Shown one piece after another: positions 8,549 to 16,560 of a stretch of 64,000 bases of DNA (positions are counted from its first letter, which is position 1; each line of letters opens with the position of its first letter). This DNA comes from Desulfoferula mesophila (GTDB taxonomy: Bacteria; Desulfobacterota; Desulfarculia; Desulfarculales; Desulfarculaceae): positions 139,501-203,500 of the forward strand of contig NZ_AP028679.1 in NCBI RefSeq assembly GCF_037076455.1, in the 5' to 3' direction. Both the position numbers and the translations under genes were made by a program. The notes beneath the pieces were generated by a model. That model worked only from the letters and a program-made list of their open reading frames with translations. It was not told the origin of the DNA and ran no database searches.

Positions 8549-8834
8549 TGAGAATGACAAGCAGATCGTCCTGGATGCAGCCAACAACGTGTTTGTTGGT
8601 CCGAACGGATACTTCAAGGTGGTCATCGACAAATTCGACGGTAAGACTATTCAGGCCTGGCACGTGGAAGACGCCAAAGGCAATTCCACCGGCAACCTGG
8701 CGGCGCGTAGCGGCGGCACCAACGTTGATCTTCTGATCAACAAAGACTGCCGCACCGTGTCTCACTTCATGAAGCGCATCGCTCTTCAAGTCCTAGCTGA
8801 ACAACAGAAGCAGATTAAAGAGCTCAGCAAGTAG
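8529..8834 (+). CDS. Continuation of the preceding exported protein, in the same frame
   Basis: 101 aa if started at the ATG 8529, 12 bp after the UGA of the preceding ORF and in the same frame. There is no Shine-Dalgarno sequence before this ATG and no signal peptide, so independent translation of a soluble partner is unlikely. It contains a VDLLINKDCRTVSHFMKRIA segment and a charged, helical C-terminus. The simplest reading is that it is the C-terminal quarter of a 489-aa exported protein joined by UGA read-through. A strong terminator follows immediately. Confidence 0.6.
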   Translation: MFIEGMLENDKQIVLDAANNVFVGPNGYFKVVIDKFDGKTIQAWHVEDAKGNSTGNLAARSGGTNVDLLINKDCRTVSHFMKRIALQVLAEQQKQIKELSK

Positions 8835-8861
8835 ACTGGCGCGCAACCCTCTCGCCGCCAT

Positions 8862-8896
8862 GGACCGCCGGGTTTTACCCGGCGGTCCTATTTTTT
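8862..8896 (+). terminator. Rho-independent terminator
   Basis: Perfect 11-bp stem (8862-8872 with 8878-8888), 5-base loop, then TATTTTTTG. It closes the exported-protein transcription unit. Confidence 0.9.
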
Positions 8897-8905
8897 GCTG
8901 CCGGC

Positions 8906-8935
8906 TTGGGCAAGCGGGGCGGCGGGCCTTATAAT
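8906..8935 (+). promoter_or_regulatory. Candidate sigma-70 promoter for the TPR gene
   Basis: TTGGGC (8906-8911), 18-bp spacer, consensus TATAAT (8930-8935), 42 bp before the ATG at 8978. Confidence 0.5.
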
Positions 8936-8977
8936 AGGAGGCTATGATCAACCCTCAGTCATCCCAGGAGGAGCTCC

Positions 8978-9424
8978 ATGCCCACCAAGGCCGCCCGCAG
9001 TTTCGCGATAGTTCTGTTGAGCGTTTTCACCATGGCCGCCGTGGCCCTGGCCGGGGGCAAGGAGGACATCGCCGCCGGTAACCAGGCCGCCCAGGCCGGG
9101 CAGTTCAAAAAGGCGATCACCTTCTACACCAAGGCCATCGCCTCCAAGCAGCTCACCCCGTCCAACAAGGCCGTGGCCTACAACAACCGGGGCAGCGCCC
9201 ACGACGACCTGAACCAGACCAAGGCCGCCCTGGCCGACTACGCCCAGGCCATCGCCATCGACCCCGAGTACGCCGAGGCCTACTACAACCGCAGCTATAC
9301 CTACGAAAAGCTCAAGCAATGGAACAAGGCCCTGGCCGACGCCAGCAAGGCCGCCCAGTTGCAGCCCGACGACGACACTTATTTGCAGCGGGAGCACTAT
9401 CTGCGCAGCAAGGTGAAAAAGTAA
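8978..9424 (+). CDS. Exported TPR protein
   Basis: 148 aa, ATG with GGAGGAG upstream. Signal peptide (residues 1-25, ending VALAGG), then about three TPR helices pairs (residues 28-135) with typical AYNNRGSAHDDLNQTKAALA and YAEAYYNRSYTYEKLKQWNK repeats. Periplasmic scaffold or chaperone-like role inferred from the fold only. Followed by a repeat-rich gene-free stretch. Confidence 0.82.
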   Translation: MPTKAARSFAIVLLSVFTMAAVALAGGKEDIAAGNQAAQAGQFKKAITFYTKAIASKQLTPSNKAVAYNNRGSAHDDLNQTKAALADYAQAIAIDPEYAEAYYNRSYTYEKLKQWNKALADASKAAQLQPDDDTYLQREHYLRSKVKK

Positions 9425-9427
9425 GCG

Positions 9428-9548
9428 GCGGCTTCGCCAGGCCCCGCATGGCGGCGTTGTCGGCGTCACGCGGTCCTCGGCGTAGGTAGACTACGCCTGC
9501 GTCCCTCGTTCGCCTGCCGCCTTGCCCTGAGGCCTCTGACTGTGCCGC
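9428..9548 (+). repeat. Dispersed 120-bp hairpin repeat, copy 1
   Basis: 121 bp starting gcggcttcgcc and ending ctgtgccgc, with a central dyad cctcggcgtag / ctacgcctgcg. It is directly followed by copy 2 in tandem, nearly identical. Confidence 0.9.
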
Positions 9549-9669
9549 GCGGCTTCGCCAGACCCCGCATGGCGGCGTTGTCGGCGTCACGCGGTCCTCG
9601 GCGTAGGTAGACTACGCCTGCGTCCCTCGTTCGCCTGCCGCCTTGCCCTGCGGCACCTGGCTGTGCCGC
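9549..9669 (+). repeat. Dispersed 120-bp hairpin repeat, copy 2
   Basis: 121 bp, head-to-tail with copy 1 and differing at only a few bases. Same central dyad and the same gcggcttcgcc...tgtgccgc ends. Confidence 0.9.
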
Positions 9670-9677
9670 TGGTTTCT

Positions 9678-9722
9678 GAGCGATAGCGTAGGTTAGGTTG
9701 AGCGAAGCGAAGCCTAACAATT
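9678..9722 (+). repeat. Short REP-like repeat (gatagcgtaggtt family), copy 1
   Basis: Contains gcgtaggttaggttgagcg and agcctaacaa, an imperfect inverted repeat around a gcgaagc centre. Related copies occur at 9801 and 44405. The intervening 9723-9800 holds only further degenerate repeat-like sequence. Confidence 0.75.
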
Positions 9723-9800
9723 CCATTGTCGTTGGGGGGAGCGCAGCGACGAAGCAATCTCCGCCCGAAGGAGAGCCTTTCGCGCTATTTCGAGCCTTGG

Positions 9801-9852
9801 AGCCATAGCGTAGGTTGGGTAGAGGGCTTCCCAGCCCGAAACCCAACAATCC
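9801..9852 (+). repeat. Short REP-like repeat, copy 2
   Basis: gccatagcgtaggttgggta ... cccaacaat; the inverted ends gttgggt/acccaac are kept while the centre differs from copy 1. Confidence 0.7.
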
Positions 9853-9857
9853 CTAAC

Positions 9858-9892
9858 CAAAAAGGCCTCGCCCCGTTTTGGGGGCGAGGCCT
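9858..9892 (-). terminator. Rho-independent terminator of the gamma-glutamyltransferase operon
   Basis: 12-bp stem aggcctcgcccc (9863-9874) with 9881-9892. Read on the minus strand it is followed by five T residues, 29 bp after the ggt stop. Confidence 0.85.
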
Positions 9893-9920
9893 CTCGCGTT
9901 GTCTCCGGTGATCCTCCGGG

Positions 9921-11540
9921 CTAGAAGCCCATGGCGCAGCCGTCCTTGCGGCGGTCGCTGGCTCCCAGCCACACCCCCTGCTCCTGGTCGCGCCACACCA
10001 CCTGGCCGCCGCCCACCTCGTTGACCGGGTAGGGGCCCCGGTCCACCTGGTGGCCCCAATCGGCCAGGATGCGAGCAGCCTCGGAGCTTATGCCGTCTTC
10101 CAGGTACATGGACTTGCCGCCCATGTAGCGCAGGCGCGGGGCGTCCATGGCCGCCTGGAGGTCCAGGCCGAAGTCCAGCAGGTTGACCAGGAACTGGGCG
10201 TGGCCCTGGGGCTGCATGTCCCCGCCCATCACCCCGAAGGCCGCTTCCAGCTTGCCGTCTTGCATGAGCATGCCGGGGATGATGGTGTGCATGGGCCGCT
10301 TGCCGGGCTCCAGGCAGTTGGCGTGCTCCGGGTCCAGGGAGAAGGAGCGCCCCCGGCAGTGCAGGATGACCCCGGTGCCCGGCACCACCAGGCCCGAGCC
10401 GAAGGCGGTGAAGATGCTGCTGATGAAGCTGGCCGCGTTGCCCTGGGCGTCGCCCACCGCCAGGTACACCGTCTCGCCGCCCAGCGGGGGAGCGGCGGCG
10501 GGTTCCAGCACCCGGCCGGGGCAGATCATCTCCCTACAGGCCGCGCCATAGGCGGGCGAGAGCAGGCGCTCCAGGGGGGCCGGCGAGAACACCGGGTCGG
10601 TAAAGTAGCGGGCCCGGTCGCCAAAGGCGATCTTGATGGCCTCGCCCAGGCGGTGCAGGTATTCGGCCCCGCCGGGCTCCAGGGAGGCCAGGTCGTAGCC
10701 CGAGAGGATGTTGAGAATCTCCAAAGCCACCGCGCCCTGGCCGTTGGGCGGCAGCTCCAAGACGGTGTGGCCCTGGTAGTCAAAAGCCAGAGGCTCCACC
10801 CACTGGTTCACGTGGGCGGCCAGGTCGTCGGGGGTCATGGCGCCCCCGCCCGAGCGCACGCAGGCGGCCACGGCCTCGGCCAGTTCGCCCTGGTAGAACA
10901 CCCCGGGCCCCTGATCGGCCACGCGGCGGAAGGTGCGGCCCAGGTCCGGGTTGGTGAACACCTGGCCGGGCCGGGGGGCCTGGCCGTCGATCAGGTAGGC
11001 GGCTTTGGCCGCCGGGTCGCGGCGCAACAGCTCGGTGGCCTGGGCCCATTCCCCGGCGATGACCTGGCTCACCGGGAAGCCCTTTTCGGCGTAGGTGATG
11101 GCCGGAGCCAGCAGGGTGTCCAGGCCCATGGTGCCGTAGCGCTCCACCGCCTCGGCCCAGCCGGCCAGGGCGCCGGGCACGGTGACGCTGAGCGCTCCGG
11201 TGAAAGGCACCGTCTCGTGGCCCAGGGCCCGGTAGGACTCCAGGCTGGCCGCCGCCGGGGCCCGGCCGCTGGCGTTGAGCCCCACCACCTTGTTGCCGCC
11301 CTCCACCGCCAGCAGGGCGAAGGCGTCGCCGCCGGGGGCCACGGAGTGGGGCTCCACCACGCTGAGCACCGCCACCATGGCCACCGCCGCGTCCACCGCG
11401 TTGCCCCCGTCCTCCAACACCCGCACCCCGGCCCGGGTGGCCAGGGGGTGGCTGGAGGCGGCCATGCCCTGGGGGGCCATGACCACCGAGCGCTGGGCCG
11501 GGGTGTCCCAGTGGCGCTTGCCGGGATAGGTGAAACCCAT
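9921..11540 (-). CDS. Gamma-glutamyltransferase family protein
   Basis: 539 aa from the ATG at 11540 (MGFTYPGKRHWDTPAQRSVV), two bases after the stop of the upstream dapA-like gene; the longer ORF upstream is the shadow of that gene. Family features: N-terminal GMAASSHPLATRAGVRVLED, the autoprocessing/nucleophile Thr in GETVYLAVGDAQGN, and the C-terminal GMLMQDGKLEAAFGVMGGDM. The family is an Ntn-hydrolase that self-cleaves into two chains and hydrolyses or transfers gamma-glutamyl groups, as from glutathione. No signal peptide is evident, so a cytoplasmic member (GgtA/acylase-like) is likely. Confidence 0.9.
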   Translation of the reverse strand: MGFTYPGKRHWDTPAQRSVVMAPQGMAASSHPLATRAGVRVLEDGGNAVDAAVAMVAVLSVVEPHSVAPGGDAFALLAVEGGNKVVGLNASGRAPAAASLESYRALGHETVPFTGALSVTVPGALAGWAEAVERYGTMGLDTLLAPAITYAEKGFPVSQVIAGEWAQATELLRRDPAAKAAYLIDGQAPRPGQVFTNPDLGRTFRRVADQGPGVFYQGELAEAVAACVRSGGGAMTPDDLAAHVNQWVEPLAFDYQGHTVLELPPNGQGAVALEILNILSGYDLASLEPGGAEYLHRLGEAIKIAFGDRARYFTDPVFSPAPLERLLSPAYGAACREMICPGRVLEPAAAPPLGGETVYLAVGDAQGNAASFISSIFTAFGSGLVVPGTGVILHCRGRSFSLDPEHANCLEPGKRPMHTIIPGMLMQDGKLEAAFGVMGGDMQPQGHAQFLVNLLDFGLDLQAAMDAPRLRYMGGKSMYLEDGISSEAARILADWGHQVDRGPYPVNEVGGGQVVWRDQEQGVWLGASDRRKDGCAMGF

Positions 11541-11542
11541 GG

Positions 11543-12439
11543 CTAGACTTGGCCCATGACTTTTTTGAGCTCGGCGGCCAGCACGTCGCGGGCGGCCTGG
11601 TCGGGCGCCAGCAGCGGCAGGCGCACCGGCCCGCCCAAATAGCCCACCATGTCCATGGTGGCCTTGAGCCCGCCCACCCCGTAGACGCCGGTGACCAAGG
11701 CGGCCAGGCGGCTCATGGCCCACTGCAGCGCCTTGCCCTGGGCCAAATCGCCGGCCAGCACCGCCTCGCGCAGGTCCACGCAAAGCTGGGGCAGCACGTT
11801 GGCCACCGCCAGGATGGCCCCGTCGGCCCCCAGTTGGGTGGCCGAGAACAGCACCTCGGCGTTGCCCACGAACACCGCGAAGTCATCGTCCTTGGTCAGG
11901 CGCAGTATCTCGCTGAGCTGGGCGATGTTGCCCGAGGAGTCCTTGACGCCCACGATGTTGGCGTGGGGGGCCAGGCGGGCCACCAGGTCCGGGGTCATGT
12001 TCACCCCCGTGGCCTGGGGCACGTTGTAGAGCAAGACCGGCAGGGTCGAGGCCTCGGCCACCCGGAGGTAGTGGGCCTCCAGGTTGGCGGGCTTCATCTG
12101 GCCCTTGAAGTAGCAGGGGGTGACGATGAGCACGCAATCGGCCCCCGCCCGCGCGGCGCGCCGGATGGCCCCGATGGTCTCGCGGCTGGACTCGCGCCCC
12201 GCCCCGGCCATGACGAACTTGTCCTCGCCGGCGGCCTCCACCGTGGCCGCGATCACCGCCTCCTGCTCGTCCTCGGACAGATACACCGACTCGCCGTTGC
12301 TGCCCACGGCCAGGTAGCCGGAAAGGCCGGTGGCGTTCCACTGGGCGATGTTGGCCTTCAGGGCGGCCAGGTCCACTTCCTCGTCAACGGTGAAGGGGGT
12401 GGCCATGGGGGGCAACACGCCTTTTAATTCGTGCTTCAT
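11543..12439 (-). CDS. DapA-family (DHDPS/N-acetylneuraminate lyase) aldolase
   Basis: 298 aa. The start at 12439 (MKHELKGVLPPMATPF) has GGGAG 8 bp upstream. TIM-barrel class I aldolase signatures: GSNGESVYLSEDEQEAVI, YNVPQATGVNM (Tyr of the triad) and the Schiff-base lysine in VGVKDSSGN. True DapA proteins usually have YNVPxRT, and here the Arg position is Ala, so the acceptor aldehyde may not be aspartate semialdehyde. Its pairing with a gamma-glutamyltransferase and class V aminotransferase suggests a catabolic lyase. The substrate is unresolved. Confidence 0.85.
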   Translation of the reverse strand: MKHELKGVLPPMATPFTVDEEVDLAALKANIAQWNATGLSGYLAVGSNGESVYLSEDEQEAVIAATVEAAGEDKFVMAGAGRESSRETIGAIRRAARAGADCVLIVTPCYFKGQMKPANLEAHYLRVAEASTLPVLLYNVPQATGVNMTPDLVARLAPHANIVGVKDSSGNIAQLSEILRLTKDDDFAVFVGNAEVLFSATQLGADGAILAVANVLPQLCVDLREAVLAGDLAQGKALQWAMSRLAALVTGVYGVGGLKATMDMVGYLGGPVRLPLLAPDQAARDVLAAELKKVMGQV

Positions 12440-12481
12440 GAATTCGACTCCCAGAGGGCGGGTTTGCGAAATTCCGGACGC

Positions 12482-12601
12482 CCGGCTTCGCCAGACCCCG
12501 CAGGGTTGTGCCCACGGCGTCACTCGGTCCTCGGCGTAGGTCTGCTACGCCTGCGTCCCTCGTTCGCCTGCCGCCTTGCCCCGCGGCGCCCGGCTGTGCC
12601 G
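12482..12601 (-). repeat. Dispersed 120-bp hairpin repeat, copy 3
   Basis: Begins cggcttcgccagaccccgca and ends cggctgtgccg, with the central cctcggcgtag/ctacgcctgcg dyad. It shares the downstream tccctcgttcgcctgccgc block with copies 1 and 2. Lies between the aminotransferase and dapA-like genes; orientation is not meaningful because the unit is nearly palindromic. Confidence 0.85.
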
Positions 12602-12617
12602 GTGCCAGGTACGAAAC

Positions 12618-12653
12618 GCTCCCCCTTCCAGCCAAGGCTTTTCCAGGGGGAGC
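12618..12653 (-). terminator. Hairpin after the aminotransferase gene, possible terminator
   Basis: 9-bp stem gctccccct (12618-12626) with agggggagc (12645-12653), enclosing a smaller stem. The T-run on the minus strand is short (GTTTCG), so termination would be weak. Confidence 0.4.
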
Positions 12654-12668
12654 GCGTCAATTATTATC

Positions 12669-13775
12669 CTAGGCGAAGTCCTGCAGGGCCCTGAGCAGCA
12701 CGGCCACCTTTTGCACGCAGGCGTTCTCGCCCATCAGGCCGATGCGCCAGATCTTGCCCGCCGCCGGGCCCAGGCCGCCGCCCACTTCGATGTCGTAGTC
12801 GGCCAGCAGCTTTTTGCGGATGCCTTCCACGTCCCAGCCCTGGGGCGGGATGGCGCAGGTCAACGGCGGCAGGCGGTAGCCCTCCGCGGCCCAGAAGCCG
12901 AAGCCCATCTCGCCCAGGCCCTTGGCCAGGTGCCCGGCCGCCGCGGCGTGACGCTCGAAGCGGTTTTCCAGGCCCTCTTCCAGCACGATGCGCAGGCCCT
13001 CGCGCAGGCCGTAGATCATGGTGATGGGCGCGGTGTGGTGATACAGCCGTTCGCTGCTGCTCCAATACTTGGAGAGCATGGTCAGGTCCAGATACCAGCT
13101 CTGCACCTTGGTCTTGCGGTTGTTGAGCACCTCCAGGGCCTTGGGCCCGAAGGTGACCGGGGCCAGGCCCGGAGGCACGGCCAGGCATTTCTGGGTGCCG
13201 CTGTAGCTGGCGTCGATACCCCAGGCGTCCACTTCCAGGTTCACCCCGCCCAGGGCGGTGACGGTGTCCACCAGGAACAGGGTGTCCTTGTCCTTCAAGT
13301 AGGCGCCGATCTCCTGGATGGGCTGGAGCACGCCGGTGGAGGTCTCGGCGTAGACGATGGCGCAGAGCTTGGCCTCGGGGTGGGCCTTCAGGGTGTCGAT
13401 GATCTTCTGCTGGTCCAGGGGCTGGCTCCACTCGGCCTCCACCTTGATCACCTTGGCCCCGCAGCGCTCGGCCACGTCGATCATGCGGGTGCCGAAAACG
13501 CCGTTTTGGCACACCACGGCGGTGTCGCCGGGCTCCAGCAGGTTGACGAAGGTGGCCTCCATGCCCGCGCTGCCGGTGCCGCTCACCGGGAAGGTCATCT
13601 GGTTTTCGGTCTTGAAGACCTGGCGCAGCATCGAGCAGACCTCGTCCATCATCTGCATGAACAGGGGGTCCAAATGGCCCACCAGGGGGGTGGACATGGC
13701 CCTGAGCACCCGGTAGGGCACGTTGCAGGGGCCGGGGCCCAAGAGCAGTCTTTGCGGTGGTTTCAATTCGTCCAT
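12669..13775 (-). CDS. Class V PLP aminotransferase (alanine-glyoxylate / serine-pyruvate type)
   Basis: 368 aa. The start at 13775 (MDELKPPQRLLLGPGPCNVP) has GGGAG 5 bp upstream. Family motifs: LLLGPGPCNVPYRVL, SGTGSAGMEATFVN, DTVTALGGVNLEVDAWGID, and the PLP-lysine segment YSGTQKCLAVPPGLAPV (SxTQKCL). The length is normal for AGXT/SGAT. By family it transfers an amino group between alanine or serine and glyoxylate/pyruvate in the cytoplasm. Nearby DapA-like and Ggt genes hint at an amino-acid catabolic set; a 2-aminoethylphosphonate transaminase is less likely. Confidence 0.9.
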   Translation of the reverse strand: MDELKPPQRLLLGPGPCNVPYRVLRAMSTPLVGHLDPLFMQMMDEVCSMLRQVFKTENQMTFPVSGTGSAGMEATFVNLLEPGDTAVVCQNGVFGTRMIDVAERCGAKVIKVEAEWSQPLDQQKIIDTLKAHPEAKLCAIVYAETSTGVLQPIQEIGAYLKDKDTLFLVDTVTALGGVNLEVDAWGIDASYSGTQKCLAVPPGLAPVTFGPKALEVLNNRKTKVQSWYLDLTMLSKYWSSSERLYHHTAPITMIYGLREGLRIVLEEGLENRFERHAAAAGHLAKGLGEMGFGFWAAEGYRLPPLTCAIPPQGWDVEGIRKKLLADYDIEVGGGLGPAAGKIWRIGLMGENACVQKVAVLLRALQDFA

Positions 13776-13926
13776 GTTTGCTCCCTTTTTTGCATGGCGG
13801 CCCCGCGTTTGGCCACGGAGCGCGAAATATCTCTTTTCCGGCCCTGCCGGTTGTCGGGAAAACCAAACTTTATCATAGATCAAGCGCCCCTACCCTTGAA
13901 AGGGCAAAGGGCGGGCGGCGGGCGGA

Positions 13927-16551
13927 TCAGGCGGAACGGGCGGCCTTTTGTCCCGGAGCCTCGCCCCGGCGCACCAGCTCCAGGTCGGCGCGGATCTTGT
14001 CCTGGTAGTGGGCCACGGCCCGGGGGTTGCCCATGATGATGTCCAGCTGGCGGGTGTGCATGAGCAGATAGCCCACCGCCTTGAGCGTCTCCAGGGTCAC
14101 CTCCTGCTCGTGGCGCTCCAGACGGGCGTTGAGGTTGTCCTCGGTGCTCTCCACCCGAAATCCCTGGTCTTCCATGATGCCGCCGATGAAGCGCACCCGG
14201 CCCAGGCGGCGGGCCGCGTCGGCCGCCCCGCCCTTGAAGGAGAAGCTGATGTAGTTCTCCCGGCGGCGCTCCCCGGCCAGCGCCTCCACCGCGCAGAAGT
14301 GGAAGCCGAAGCGCGACTGCAGGTTCATGAAGTGGTGGGCCACCATGAAATAGTTGCGGTGGGCGTAGCGGGTCTTGACCCCGGTGGTGAGCGAGGGGTT
14401 GGCCGTGGCCTCGAAGAGCACCGAGGCCAGGCCCCGGCCCCCGGCCGCCGGGGGGCCCTGCCAGGGCACGGCCACCATGCCCTCCCACACGGCCAGCATG
14501 GGCAGGCAGGCGATCTGATCCAGCTTGACGTACTTGCTCTTTATCTCCTGGGTGAAACCGTCGTCCAGGTTGAGCACCCACCACTGCATGGGCACCTGAT
14601 AATAGAGCTGCTTGGAGGAGCGCTGGGGGAAGTTGTGCTCCTTGCCGAAGGAGAACATCTCCTTGACGCTCTTTTCATGGCAAAAGCGGGTGATGTCGTG
14701 CAGGGTGCGCACGTTTTCCGCCTTGAATTCCGTGGAGTCGGGGTCCAGCAGGGTCAGGGGAGAGATCAGCTCCAGGGTGCGGCCCAAAAGCTGGTGCACC
14801 GGGCTGCCGCTCATGAAGCGGGGGCGCTGGACGGGCCGTTGCAAAAGCTCTTCCACCCGCCCCGCGTACACGGCCCGCGCCCCGGCGTCCACGGTGACCA
14901 GGGCCTCCTCCTCCAGGGCCTCCAGGGCCGGGCCCAGGCCGAACAGGGCCGGCACCCCGTACTCGCGGCACACCGTGGCCAAATGCCCCGCCGCGCCGCC
15001 CCGGGATGAAACCACCGCCGCCGCCTTGCCCACCAGGGCCGCCCAGCGCGGCGCCGGGCGGGGCAGGGCCAGCACCGCGCCCTCGGGAAAGGTGAGGGCG
15101 TCGGAATCGCGGCGCACCCAATGCACCGGCCCGGCTCCCGCGCCGGGTCCGGCGGTCACCCCGCCCTGGAGCAGGGCCCGGGTGCCGCCCTCTTGGGCAA
15201 GCGGGGCGGGCGCGGCGGCCTTGGCCTCGGCCGGGCGCAGGGGGCGGCATTGCAGCATCACCAGCTCGCCCCGGGGGCTGTAGGCCCATTCCACGTCCTG
15301 GGGCCCGCCGTAATACTCTTCCAGCTTGAGCGCGGCCTCGGCCACCGCCAACACTTGCTCGTCGCCCAGGCAGGGTTGGGTGGCCCGCTCGCCGGTGAGC
15401 TCCAGTTGACACACGCCGTCGTCGGCGTGGCACACCAGCTCGCTCTGCTTGTCCTCCACGCTGCGGGCCAGCACCCGGTGCGGCGTCTCGCGGCCCACCA
15501 CGAAGTGGTCCCCGACGGCCTCGCCGTCCACCACCACGCGGGGCAGGCCCCAGGCGGCGGTGATGTGCACCCGGCGGTCGGCCGGGTCCAGGGGGCTCAC
15601 GGTGTAGGCCACCCCGCCGCTCACCGCCCCCACCATGGCCAAACAGCCCACGGCCATGGCCAGCTGGTCGTCGCGCAGGCCCCGGACCAGGCGGTAGTGC
15701 ATGGCCTGGGGGCTGTAGAAGCTGGCCGCCACCTCCTTGTAGGTCTGCTCCAAAAACTCGGGGTGCACGTTGAGCTGGGTGGAGTATTGCCCGGCGAAGG
15801 AGGCCTCGGCGCTGTCCTCGCCCAGGGCGCTGGAGCGCAGCGACACCCTGACCTCCCCCCCGGCCTCGGCGGCCAGCTCGGCGTAGGCTTGCTCCAGGGC
15901 CCGGCCCAGCTCCGGGGGCAGGGGGACCTCCACGATGAGCTGGCGCAAACGGCTACTCAGGGTGAACAGTTCGGCGGCGTTCTCCAAATCGGCCGCCTGT
16001 TGCAGGCGGCTGATCTCCTGCACCAGGCCCTCCTGGCTGAGCAGCAGGCGCCAGGCGGCGGCGGTGATGACGAAACCGGCGGGCACCTTGAGGCCCAGGC
16101 GGTTTCTCATCTCCCCCAGGTTGGCCATCTTGGCCCCCGCCTCCTCGGCCCGCCTCTGGTCAATGTCCTTGAGGGCCAACACCAGCTCGCCGCCGCCGCC
16201 CGCCTCGGCCGGGGCGGCGATGGCCTCCAGTTGCGATTGGATGTTTTTTAGTCCGGGGGCCAGGGCGGGATACTTGCCGGGAGCCAGGCGGCCCAGGAGG
16301 TCCACCATCTGGAAGACGCTCACCCCCAGGGCGGTGACCCGCGAGCGCAGAAAGCTCATGCCGAAGACCCGCCCGCCCCCGGCGGCGGCCTCCAGCTCGC
16401 TCATCAGCTCCAGGGCCTTGTTGTTGGCCGCCAGAAGCTGGCGAAAGCTCAGATAGCGGGCCTTGAACTCCTCGGCCAGACCGGCCTGCACCGGCTCCGG
16501 CTCGGCCTGTCGGCCCAGCAGCCCGCGCAATTTGTCCAGCAGCCCGGCCAT
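13927..16551 (-). CDS. PEP-synthase-like protein: pyruvate/ATP-grasp and swivelling domains with unusual C-terminus
   Basis: 874 aa, start 9 bp after the stop of the response regulator, so probably coupled. A short helical N-terminal region (1-100) is followed by the PEP-synthase ATP-grasp domain (about 105-430; GAKMANLGEMRNRLGLKVPA, SLRSSALGEDSAEASFAGQY). Next comes the phosphohistidine swivelling domain with its His in SSRGGAAGHLATVCREYGVP (about 510-560). The canonical PEP-binding TIM barrel does not follow. Residues about 580-860 are a different sequence (RFMSGSPVHQLLGRTLEL, FGFHFCAVEALAGERRRENY). It may be a phosphotransfer or signalling protein rather than PEP synthase. Confidence 0.8.
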   Translation of the reverse strand: MAGLLDKLRGLLGRQAEPEPVQAGLAEEFKARYLSFRQLLAANNKALELMSELEAAAGGGRVFGMSFLRSRVTALGVSVFQMVDLLGRLAPGKYPALAPGLKNIQSQLEAIAAPAEAGGGGELVLALKDIDQRRAEEAGAKMANLGEMRNRLGLKVPAGFVITAAAWRLLLSQEGLVQEISRLQQAADLENAAELFTLSSRLRQLIVEVPLPPELGRALEQAYAELAAEAGGEVRVSLRSSALGEDSAEASFAGQYSTQLNVHPEFLEQTYKEVAASFYSPQAMHYRLVRGLRDDQLAMAVGCLAMVGAVSGGVAYTVSPLDPADRRVHITAAWGLPRVVVDGEAVGDHFVVGRETPHRVLARSVEDKQSELVCHADDGVCQLELTGERATQPCLGDEQVLAVAEAALKLEEYYGGPQDVEWAYSPRGELVMLQCRPLRPAEAKAAAPAPLAQEGGTRALLQGGVTAGPGAGAGPVHWVRRDSDALTFPEGAVLALPRPAPRWAALVGKAAAVVSSRGGAAGHLATVCREYGVPALFGLGPALEALEEEALVTVDAGARAVYAGRVEELLQRPVQRPRFMSGSPVHQLLGRTLELISPLTLLDPDSTEFKAENVRTLHDITRFCHEKSVKEMFSFGKEHNFPQRSSKQLYYQVPMQWWVLNLDDGFTQEIKSKYVKLDQIACLPMLAVWEGMVAVPWQGPPAAGGRGLASVLFEATANPSLTTGVKTRYAHRNYFMVAHHFMNLQSRFGFHFCAVEALAGERRRENYISFSFKGGAADAARRLGRVRFIGGIMEDQGFRVESTEDNLNARLERHEQEVTLETLKAVGYLLMHTRQLDIIMGNPRAVAHYQDKIRADLELVRRGEAPGQKAARSA

Positions 16552-16560
16552 GGTAGCGCC

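Noticed and set aside
9428-9669. CRISPR array
   Set aside because: Only two direct units of 121 bp with no short repeat-spacer pattern and no cas genes.
9312-9849. Minus-strand ORFs over the repeats (GGRRTRDAGV-type proteins)
   Set aside because: They are translations of the 120-bp repeats and recur wherever the repeat occurs; no ribosome site.
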